From assembly GCA_025774615.1 (NCBI GenBank), contig JALGVQ010000073.1, positions 1 to 22,871 on the forward strand: a stretch of 22,871 nt of DNA. The letters are read 5' to 3'. Source of the stretch: a bacterium. GTDB lineage: Bacteria > Blakebacterota > Blakebacteria > Blakebacterales > Blakebacteraceae. This document shows positions 16,723 to 22,871 of the stretch, in pieces (positions within the stretch are counted from its first letter, which is position 1; each line of letters starts with the position of its first letter). The notes under the pieces were generated by a model. That model was not told where the DNA came from and searched no databases. It worked only from the letters and a program-made list of their open reading frames with translations. Both the position numbers and the translations under genes were made by a program.

Positions 16723-17888
16723 GATCCCCTCCCCACGAACATCGCTGTCATCCGTTCACGGTCCTCATCCGGTATATCCCTGGCCATCTCGACGAGTCCT
16801 CCGGCGATCCGGAGGGCAGCATCTCCCTGTGACAGGCCGGACACAGCTTCAGACATTGCCTTAAGCATCCCGGGATCATCCGAACACCTGGTGATCTCGG
16901 TGATGAGTACCTCTGCCGACAGACGAGCCTCAGGTATGAGCACTGCCGCGCCCGCTTCTGACATGGCCCTGGCATTCGCCTCCTGGTGCCCCGCTGCCGA
17001 AGTGGAAAGGGGTACCAGCAGTGAAGCGATCCCATGGGAACTCAGCTCGGCGAGCGTCGAAGCGCCGGAACGGCAGAGGGCGAGATCGGTCGCTGACCAG
17101 GCAGAGTTCATCTCTTCGATGAACGGTCGTACCGCGACTCGCCCGGCCGCGTCCTCTGTACCGTTCTCAAGGAGCCTGTCGACACGGCTGCTGATATCGT
17201 CGTATTCGTGCGAACCGGTCTGCCACAGGATGCTGAGATCGGGGATGGCGAGCAGATCTTCCAGCGCGTCTGAGACCACGCTGTTCAACGCCCTCGATCC
17301 CTGGGAACCACCGGTCACAAACAGGCAGAATCCTCCGGTCGCAAGCCCCATCACGGTTCGCGCCTCCGCGCGATCCACGCGGTCGATCGGACGGGACGGG
17401 GTGCCGGAAAACGCAACATTCCTCCGTCGTCGAAGTGCTCCACGCGCTTCTTCATGAGCGATGAATACCCGACCTGCCAGAGGAGCCAGGATGCGGATCG
17501 TTGCCCCGGGCATCGCGTCGAGCGCCAGCAGTACCACCGGTACACCGGCCAGCCTCGCGGCAAGCAGGGCTGGACCCGAGACGAATCCACCGGTGCCGAA
17601 TGCCACGTGCGGTCTGAACCTGATGATCTCCCGGAGACTCTGGATGAGTCCGGCGAACGCGTTCACCGGAAAAAGCAGGTTCCGTGCCACTTCACGCCGG
17701 TGGAACCCCTCTACAGAGAGGGTGATGTATGAGCGGCCTTCTCCGGAGAGGACTCGCTCTTCGAGCCCCCGTTTACTGATCGCGAATCTCGTCTCAACTT
17801 CCGGCAGACGCTCTTCCATCTCCTCGATCACCGCGAGGGCGGGGAAGAGATGCCCTCCGGTCCCGCCAGCAGCAACCCAGATCCTCAT
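16719..17888 (-). CDS. murG: UDP-GlcNAc:lipid I N-acetylglucosaminyltransferase MurG (divergent)
   Basis: 389 residues of the GT28 MurG fold. The first G-loop is AAGGTGGHLFPALAV (6-20, with H13), FGTGGFVSGPALLAARLAG lies at 97-115, and the donor-site motif FVTGGSQGSRALN follows. The late HQ..NA motif is present (GHQEANARA). MurG makes lipid II from lipid I on the inner face of the membrane. The segment that in most MurG proteins reads HEQN...G..N is here LALDAMPGATIRI (121-133), so several usually conserved residues are replaced. The gene still sits in its normal place between ftsW and murC with ATGA overlaps on both sides, and is very likely the working MurG. GGAGG lies about 9 bases before ATG 17888. 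Confidence 0.95.
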   Translation of the reverse strand: MRIWVAAGGTGGHLFPALAVIEEMEERLPEVETRFAISKRGLEERVLSGEGRSYITLSVEGFHRREVARNLLFPVNAFAGLIQSLREIIRFRPHVAFGTGGFVSGPALLAARLAGVPVVLLALDAMPGATIRILAPLAGRVFIAHEEARGALRRRRNVAFSGTPSRPIDRVDRAEARTVMGLATGGFCLFVTGGSQGSRALNSVVSDALEDLLAIPDLSILWQTGSHEYDDISSRVDRLLENGTEDAAGRVAVRPFIEEMNSAWSATDLALCRSGASTLAELSSHGIASLLVPLSTSAAGHQEANARAMSEAGAAVLIPEARLSAEVLITEITRCSDDPGMLKAMSEAVSGLSQGDAALRIAGGLVEMARDIPDEDRERMTAMFVGRGS

Positions 17889-19078
17889 GGGAGTATCCTC
17901 CCCCCCGGATCATCCACACTCAGATCCACTGTTCGGGACACACTCAGAAGCAGACCCGCGCCGGCCAGTGAGATCACGAGGGAAGAGCCACCGTATGAGA
18001 TAAAGGGAAGGGCAAGTCCCGTCGCCGGCAGAAGGGATGTCACCACCCCTATATTCACCAGTGCGTAGATCCCTATCGTGAGAGAGATACCCGCTGCCAG
18101 CAGGGCTCCGGTCGCTGAGCCGGCCGCCCGGGCAACCTTGAATCCTCTGAGAACGAGAGCCAGGATGAGGATGAGAACCACAATGGCTCCGATGAATCCG
18201 AGTTCCTCCCCGATAATGCTGAATATGAAGTCGTTGAACGGTTCCGGGAGGAACCTGAGTTTCTGTGCACTGTGTCCGAGCCCTTTCCCGAAGAGCCCTC
18301 CATCGCCGAGAGCGATCAGAGACTGCCATACCTGGTAATTCGATCCCTGAAGGTCACTTCCGCCATCGAAGAAGGCCAGTATCCGTGCACGACGGTATTC
18401 ACTTCCCATCAGCGCGATCCAGGCCAGCGGCAGGGCAGCGGCTGTGATCGCCCCGAAATGGATGAGACGGGCGCCAGCCAGCGCTATCAAACCTGCGCAG
18501 ATCAATGCCACGGCTACAGCGGAGGAGAAATCCTCAAGCATGATGAGTGCGACGACCGTGGCGACCGGAACGATGATCGGCACAAACCCTTCCTGGAATC
18601 GGTCGAGCAGATTGCGTCTGGCCACAAGCATATCGACGAGCCAGAGAAGAAGCGCGAAACGCGCGAGCTCGGAAGGCTGGAAACTGATCGGTCCCAGTGA
18701 TAACCAGCGCTGGGCGCCGTTCGATTCCCCGCCGATCCCCGGGAGGAGGACGACGATAAGTGCCACGAAGCTGAATAACAGAAGAGGCCGACCGAGACGG
18801 ACCACCCGGGCAAAACGTGCTCTCGAGAGGATGAACATGATACCAATACCGATAACGACCCTCGCAAGGTGACGTTTCAGGTACCAGGCACTGTCGCCGA
18901 ACTGTGACGCCGCGACTGCAGAGGAAGCGCTGTACACCATCACGGTGCCCAGCCCCACGAGCAGGAGCACCAGCATCAGGATGGTCCTGTCCATCTGGGC
19001 TGCCGGTGGTGTGACGTGACTGCCGCTACGCACCAGGCTCTGATGCGATTTCCGCTTCTTCCGCTTCCTCGACTTCAC
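17885..19078 (-). CDS. ftsW: Septal peptidoglycan polymerase FtsW (SEDS family)
   Basis: 397 residues from GTG 19078, chosen because it overlaps the murD stop as GTGA; an in-frame ATG at 19174 would overlap murD by about 100 bases. A very basic N-terminus (about 25 residues) precedes some ten membrane spans. SEDS motifs include the first-span GLGTVMVYSASSA, ISFQPSELARFALLLW, and the outer loop RFLPEPFNDFIFSIIGEELG. This loop holds the Asp matching the catalytic residue of FtsW/RodA, with Phe-Asn where His-Thr is usual. PFISYGGSSL lies near the end. By family it polymerises lipid II into glycan at the septum together with FtsI, which is not in the window. It overlaps murG by 4 bases. Confidence 0.96.
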   Translation of the reverse strand: MKSRKRKKRKSHQSLVRSGSHVTPPAAQMDRTILMLVLLLVGLGTVMVYSASSAVAASQFGDSAWYLKRHLARVVIGIGIMFILSRARFARVVRLGRPLLLFSFVALIVVLLPGIGGESNGAQRWLSLGPISFQPSELARFALLLWLVDMLVARRNLLDRFQEGFVPIIVPVATVVALIMLEDFSSAVAVALICAGLIALAGARLIHFGAITAAALPLAWIALMGSEYRRARILAFFDGGSDLQGSNYQVWQSLIALGDGGLFGKGLGHSAQKLRFLPEPFNDFIFSIIGEELGFIGAIVVLILILALVLRGFKVARAAGSATGALLAAGISLTIGIYALVNIGVVTSLLPATGLALPFISYGGSSLVISLAGAGLLLSVSRTVDLSVDDPGGRILP

Positions 19079-20466
19079 TCTCTCTCCAGAACCTCCTTCC
19101 TCAACCGGCTGACCGCTTCCCTGAAACGATCGCCTCGCTCTTCGTAGTTCGAAAACATGTCGAAACTGGAACACGCCGGAGCGAAGAGTACCACCCCTTC
19201 ATCCCCGGCCAACCGCCAGGCGGTCGTGACCGCATCCTCAAGACTTTCAGCCTCATGGAGCGGTACCGTGCCCTCCAGATCATTCAGCAGCCAGGGCCGG
19301 GACTCGCCGATCAATACAGCTGCAGTACCGCACCGCTTGAGTTCCTCCCGGAGGGGGGAAAACGGGATCCCCTTGTATTTCCCTCCCGCGAGGAGGACCA
19401 CACCCGACTCGAAACCACTCAGCGCCGCCTGTGCCGACGCCACGTTCGTGGCCTTCGAGTCGTTATAGAACCGTACGCCTTCGATAACGCCGACCGGCTC
19501 CATACGGTGGGGAAGTGCCCTGAACGCTCGCAGTGCCTCACCGATTGCGTTCCTCCGAATACCGTAGCGCCGGGCGGCAAGAGCAGCCGCCAGCGCGTTC
19601 AGAAGATTGTGGCTGCCGGGCAGTTGCAGATCATCCAGCGCGAAGAGTGGTTCCGTTTCCTCACTGCCTGGCAGTGACGCCACCGCGTGAGTTGTTCCTT
19701 CATGATCCTCGATCCATGCCCCGGGACCCGCCGGCCTGCCATCCAGTGTGAAGGAGAGTCGTTCACCAGGCGCGAGTCCGGCCAGACGGGTGGCGCCATC
19801 GTCATCGGCACAGTAAATGGCCCAGTCCCCCTGGCGCTGCCCCTCCCACAACCGCGCCTTCGCTGCTTCGTACAATTCCGCCGTCGGATGGCGATCGAGA
19901 TGGTCGGGAGTCACATTGAGGAGAACCCCGGTCTCAGCCCGGAATGTCTCAATCTTCTCCAACTGGAACGATGAGAGCTCCAGCACGATCACCTCAGCCT
20001 CCGGTTCCTCAACAACGATCGAGGAGAAGGCCCGTCCAAGGTTCCCCCCGGCAACAGCACTGATCCCGCCGGCCAGGAGCATGTCCGCCGTGAGTGCTGT
20101 TGTTGTCGATTTGCCATTACTTCCCGTTATCCCGATCACCGACCCATCGAAGAACCACGATGCCGCCTCGATCTCGCTCACAACCTTCATCCCGCGCTTC
20201 AACGCTTCGGCCGCCGGGCCGGACGCTGGATCGACACCGGGTGAAAGCACTACCAGGTCGGCGCCGTCCAGCAGGGTGCGGCTGTGACCACCGGTTTCAA
20301 TCTCAACCCCCCTGCTCTCCAGTTCTGCCAGTTCCCCCTGCCGGTCAGGTTGAGACGCCGAATCGCTTGCCACTACACGAGCGCCGCGACGGGCCAGCAG
20401 CCCCGCCACTGATCGCCCGGAGATTCCCAGACCGATGATCACCACTCTTTTGCCCGCAACATCCAC
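19075..20466 (-). CDS. murD: UDP-N-acetylmuramoyl-L-alanine--D-glutamate ligase MurD
   Basis: 463 residues of the Mur-ligase family. The N-domain starts with the Rossmann-like VVIIGLGISGRSVAGLLARR. P-loop GSNGKST is at 115-121, then ELSSFQLE, NVTPDHLDRH, GSHNLLNALAA, FYNDSKATNVASAQAAL and LLAGGKYKG, all typical of MurD. APACSSFDMFSNYEERGDRF closes the substrate site. It adds D-Glu to UDP-MurNAc-L-Ala with ATP. The start at ATG 20466 is supported by position (3 bases after the small gene upstream) and by the VVIIGLG start, but no ideal ribosome site precedes it. Translation may depend on coupling with the small gene. The stop overlaps the ftsW GTG. Confidence 0.98.
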   Translation of the reverse strand: MDVAGKRVVIIGLGISGRSVAGLLARRGARVVASDSASQPDRQGELAELESRGVEIETGGHSRTLLDGADLVVLSPGVDPASGPAAEALKRGMKVVSEIEAASWFFDGSVIGITGSNGKSTTTALTADMLLAGGISAVAGGNLGRAFSSIVVEEPEAEVIVLELSSFQLEKIETFRAETGVLLNVTPDHLDRHPTAELYEAAKARLWEGQRQGDWAIYCADDDGATRLAGLAPGERLSFTLDGRPAGPGAWIEDHEGTTHAVASLPGSEETEPLFALDDLQLPGSHNLLNALAAALAARRYGIRRNAIGEALRAFRALPHRMEPVGVIEGVRFYNDSKATNVASAQAALSGFESGVVLLAGGKYKGIPFSPLREELKRCGTAAVLIGESRPWLLNDLEGTVPLHEAESLEDAVTTAWRLAGDEGVVLFAPACSSFDMFSNYEERGDRFREAVSRLRKEVLERE

Positions 20467-20469
20467 GTC

Positions 20470-20616
20470 TCAGTCTCCATCCACCTTTATCGGTGGCGTC
20501 GAACGAGACTCACCACCAGGCTCCACACCGGTCTGATCCACCTCGACAGGACGGGTATCACCGGTATCATCGGCGGATAGTGAAGTTGTTTTCCTACCCA
20601 GGTTGAATGTGAGCAT
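20470..20616 (-). CDS. Unrecognised 48-residue small protein between mraY and murD
   Basis: An open frame from ATG 20616 to TGA 20470. GGAGG lies 6 bases before the ATG. It begins 12 bases after the mraY stop and ends 3 bases before the murD ATG, so it fills the only sizeable gap in this part of the cluster. The protein starts MLTFNLGRKTTSLSADDTGD and ends PPIKVDGD. It is hydrophilic, acidic overall, rich in Asp, Glu, Thr, Gly and Pro, and has no membrane span, signal peptide or cysteine. It looks flexible. I recognise no family. The tight fit and ribosome site argue for real translation, either for the protein itself or to carry ribosomes into murD. A chance frame in a spacer remains possible. 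Confidence 0.55.
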   Translation of the reverse strand: MLTFNLGRKTTSLSADDTGDTRPVEVDQTGVEPGGESRSTPPIKVDGD

Positions 20617-20622
20617 CTCAGT

Positions 20623-20627
20623 CCTCC
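20623..20627 (-). promoter_or_regulatory. Strong ribosome binding site before the small gene
   Basis: GGAGG on the minus strand, 6 bases before ATG 20616 and just after the mraY stop. It is the best ribosome site in the mraY-murD spacer, and murD itself has none so good. Confidence 0.6.
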
Positions 20628-20628
20628 A

Positions 20629-21720
20629 TTACCTGATCTTGAACGTCGTCAGACTAACCAGAGCCAGCAGGATCCCGATGATCCAGAAACGGATCACTAC
20701 CCGTGACTCCGCCCATCCAAGGAGCTCGAAGTGGTGGTGGATCGGGGCCATTCTGAAGACCCGTTTCTCATTCCTCCACCGGTAAGAGGCCACCTGGATC
20801 AGCACCGAAGCGGCTTCCACCACGAATACGCCGCCGACGATGATCAGCAGGAATTCCTTCTTCAGAAGCAGCGCCATCCCGGCGAGCGCTCCTCCGAGCG
20901 CCATCGAACCGGTATCTCCCATGAACACCTGTGCGGGATGGGCATTGAACCAGAGAAATCCCAGACATGCCCCGACCATTGAGAGCGCGAAGATCGTGAG
21001 CTCCTCTGATCCCGGCATATAGATGATGTTCAGGTATTCCGCTGATATCGTGTTCCCGGTCACGTACGCCATCAGCATGAAAGCCAGCATGGCGATCCCG
21101 ACGAGCCCGATCGCCAGACCATCGAGTCCGTCCGTGAGATTCACGGCATTCGATGTCGCTGTAACAACAAGGATGACGACGGGGATGTAGAGCACCCCGA
21201 AGTCGAGCATCGCTTCCTTGACGAACGGGACCATCGTCGCGGTCGCATATTCGGGTGGACCTGGAGGCCAGAAGATCATGATCAGTCCGACGATCAGACC
21301 GAGAGTGACCTGTCCAAGGAGTTTGTATCTCGCCACCAGACCCTTCGGATACTGCTTCACTGTCTTCAGATAGTCATCGACGAACCCGACCCCTCCCATC
21401 CAGATCGTGCAGAGCAGGATGATCCAGGTGAAACTCGTATCGAGTCGCTGCCAGAGCAGGGTCGGCACCAGCACTGCCGCCAGGATCAGTAATCCACCCA
21501 TCGTCGGTGTACCGGCTTTGACCAGATGCGTCGTTGGACCATCAGGCCGGATGTGCTCACGCAGCTGCCATCGTGAGAGCTGTCGGATCAGCCAGGAACC
21601 GAACACGAAACAGATCAACAGCGCAGTTATTGCAGCCAGCGCAGAACGGAATGAGATGTAACCGAAGAGGCGCAGGAACCCGACCTGGTCACTGAGTGGG
21701 AGGAGCAGATGATAGAGCAC
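20629..21720 (-). CDS. mraY: Phospho-N-acetylmuramoyl-pentapeptide transferase MraY
   Basis: 363 residues, an integral membrane enzyme with about ten spans. The start is GTG 21720: AAGGAGG lies 8 bases upstream and the protein then begins MLYHLLLPLSDQV, the normal MraY N-terminus. Motifs in order are KAGTPTMGGLLI, the Asp pair in GFVDDYLK, NAVNLTDGLDGLA, FNAHPAQVFMGDTGSMALGG and the MraY-specific APIHHHFELLGWAESRVVIR. It moves phospho-MurNAc-pentapeptide from UDP to undecaprenyl phosphate, making lipid I. The GTG lies one base past the murF stop, with the ribosome site inside murF, so it is coupled to murF. Confidence 0.98.
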   Translation of the reverse strand: MLYHLLLPLSDQVGFLRLFGYISFRSALAAITALLICFVFGSWLIRQLSRWQLREHIRPDGPTTHLVKAGTPTMGGLLILAAVLVPTLLWQRLDTSFTWIILLCTIWMGGVGFVDDYLKTVKQYPKGLVARYKLLGQVTLGLIVGLIMIFWPPGPPEYATATMVPFVKEAMLDFGVLYIPVVILVVTATSNAVNLTDGLDGLAIGLVGIAMLAFMLMAYVTGNTISAEYLNIIYMPGSEELTIFALSMVGACLGFLWFNAHPAQVFMGDTGSMALGGALAGMALLLKKEFLLIIVGGVFVVEAASVLIQVASYRWRNEKRVFRMAPIHHHFELLGWAESRVVIRFWIIGILLALVSLTTFKIR

Positions 21721-21721
21721 C

Positions 21722-22871
21722 TCACTCACCTCCTTCGGTCGAATCGAGATCGGAGTACTTCTCCTGGATCCGTCCGGCCAGCCGTTCGAGCCCGACACCC
21801 CGGCTCGCTTTCAGCAGGATCAGATCGCCCTGGCCAAGTCTGCCATCCAATGCATCCCAGGCATCGTCCGCGCTCCCGGTAAGCAGGATACGGTCATCGC
21901 TCATCCCGGCCAGACGCGCCCCGTCGGCGATCTCGCCGGCGAACTCACCCACTGCCACGAGCAATTCAACGCCGCATTCGAACGCTTCCTGTCCGATCAC
22001 CGCGTGGAGTTCTCCGCTCTCTTCACCCAGTTCGAGCATGTCTCCCAGGACCGCGACCCGCCGCATCGGGCGGGAGTTGCTCCAGTCCCGCAGAAGCGAG
22101 AGCGCGGCAACGGCACTGACCGGATTCGAGTTGTATGCATCGTTCAGTACAACGATTCCGCCGCTCTCAATGACTTCTGTCCGCCACTTCACCCCCCGGT
22201 ACGATTCGAGTCCATCCTGGATCTCCTCGGGGGAGCACCCCATCGCCTCGCCCACGACGATCGCTGCCAGGGCGTTTGCGACGTTGTGCTGTCCGGGAAC
22301 CCATAATCTGATCGGTGCCCCATCGTTGTACCGAAAGAGCGGGAAAACGCCACCGATCGACTCGATGATCTCCCCGCGCACATCGACACCTTCTGAGAAA
22401 CCGAAGGTGATCGATCGCGCTTCGGTGTTCGCGCTCATCGATCTCACACGGGGATCGTCACCGTTCAAAACCACAAAACCGTGCGGCCCGATCGCCTCGA
22501 CCAGTTCCCGCTTGGCATCGGCGATCCCATCCAGATCATCGAAGAACTCCAGGTGGGCCGAACCGACATTGGTGACGACTCCCGCAGTGGGTTCGGCGAT
22601 TTCACACAGTCGTGTGATCTCTCCAGCATGGTTCATACCCATCTCGGCGACCACGATCTCATGGGTCCTGCGCATTCTCAGCAGGGTCAGGGGTACACCG
22701 ATATGGTTGTTCAGTGATCCCTCGCTCCGAAGTGCCCTGAAACGGGTTCCGAGGATTGCGGCGATCATCTCCTTGGTCGTGGTCTTGCCGTTGCTTCCTG
22801 TCACTCCGACCACCGGCAGGCCGAGTCGCCGTCGGTGGTACAGCGCCAGTGACTGCAGGGCATCAAGAGTA
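21722..22871 (-). CDS. murF: UDP-MurNAc-tripeptide--D-Ala-D-Ala ligase MurF (5' end outside window)
   Basis: The stop is at 21722 and the frame runs off the right edge. About 383 codons are visible, beginning TLDALQSLALYHRRRLGLPV, a normal MurF stretch just before the P-loop. The first part of the N-domain (about 90-100 residues) lies outside; an internal GTG at 22813 is not the start. P-loop GVTGSNGKTTTKE is followed by EGSLNNHIGVPLTLL, VVAEMGMNHAGEI, NVGSAHLEFF, GQHNVANALAA, LNDAYNSNPVS and VLGDMLELGEES. These MurF motifs separate it from MurE. The enzyme adds D-Ala-D-Ala to UDP-MurNAc-tripeptide. The last codons (DSTEGGE) contain the mraY ribosome site. Confidence 0.97.
   Translation of the reverse strand, partial: TLDALQSLALYHRRRLGLPVVGVTGSNGKTTTKEMIAAILGTRFRALRSEGSLNNHIGVPLTLLRMRRTHEIVVAEMGMNHAGEITRLCEIAEPTAGVVTNVGSAHLEFFDDLDGIADAKRELVEAIGPHGFVVLNGDDPRVRSMSANTEARSITFGFSEGVDVRGEIIESIGGVFPLFRYNDGAPIRLWVPGQHNVANALAAIVVGEAMGCSPEEIQDGLESYRGVKWRTEVIESGGIVVLNDAYNSNPVSAVAALSLLRDWSNSRPMRRVAVLGDMLELGEESGELHAVIGQEAFECGVELLVAVGEFAGEIADGARLAGMSDDRILLTGSADDAWDALDGRLGQGDLILLKASRGVGLERLAGRIQEKYSDLDSTEGGE
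21729..21735 (-). promoter_or_regulatory. Ribosome binding site deciding the mraY start
   Basis: AAGGAGG at the end of murF, 8 bases before GTG 21720. It supports GTG 21720 over the longer open frame that begins inside murF. Confidence 0.7.

Noticed and set aside
1-22871. tRNA, rRNA, riboswitch, CRISPR, IS or prophage features
   Set aside because: I saw no tRNA-like cloverleaf, spaced direct repeats, transposase or terminal inverted repeats; nearly all bases are taken by recognised genes.

Overview
The window is a dense, GC-rich (by eye somewhat above 55 %) bacterial chromosome segment with no sign of phage, IS elements or CRISPR. It carries a near-complete peptidoglycan/division (dcw) cluster, a twin-arginine-type oxidoreductase, type IV pilin-like genes and a very large hybrid histidine kinase. 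This points to a free-living Gram-negative bacterium. The mix of a Tat-type Gfo/Idh protein, DoxX, pilin-like proteins and an ATPase with a receiver domain resembles poorly cultured FCB-type lineages (Gemmatimonadota or Latescibacterota and relatives), but that placement is inference; nothing here fixes the phylum.

Region 1 (1-4207, minus strand) is a run of five genes read right to left. They encode a zinc-ribbon/B-box-like single-span membrane protein, a type IV pilin-like protein (ATGA-coupled to it), an ApbE-type FMN transferase, a DoxX-family membrane protein, and a Gfo/Idh/MocA oxidoreductase that runs off the left edge. Region 2 (4336-10903, plus strand) is divergent from it. It holds a 1337-residue membrane hybrid kinase (6 TM, PAS, GAF, PAS, HisKA, HATPase, REC, REC, Hpt), a PilB/GspE-type ATPase, a receiver domain, and a single-domain CheY-like regulator. 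The ATPase loses its C-terminus to a frame change at about 9900-9918. The missing C-terminal motif continues in the next frame and runs through a Pro/Glu-rich linker into the receiver domain, so the two were probably one ATPase-REC protein.

Region 3 (11008-22871, minus strand, converging on region 2 at a hairpin terminator) is the dcw cluster, read right to left: murF (partial), mraY, an unrecognised 48-codon gene, murD, ftsW, murG, murC, murB, ftsQ, ftsA, ftsZ. Gene order follows the classical cluster without ddl. Most junctions from murD to ftsQ are 4-base ATGA/GTGA overlaps, implying translational coupling. Together these genes make lipid II (MurB, C, D, F, MraY, MurG), polymerise septal glycan (FtsW) and build the divisome (FtsQ, FtsA, FtsZ).

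The points most worth following are the split phosphorelay-linked pilus ATPase next to a divergent pilin operon, and the small gene wedged between mraY and murD.
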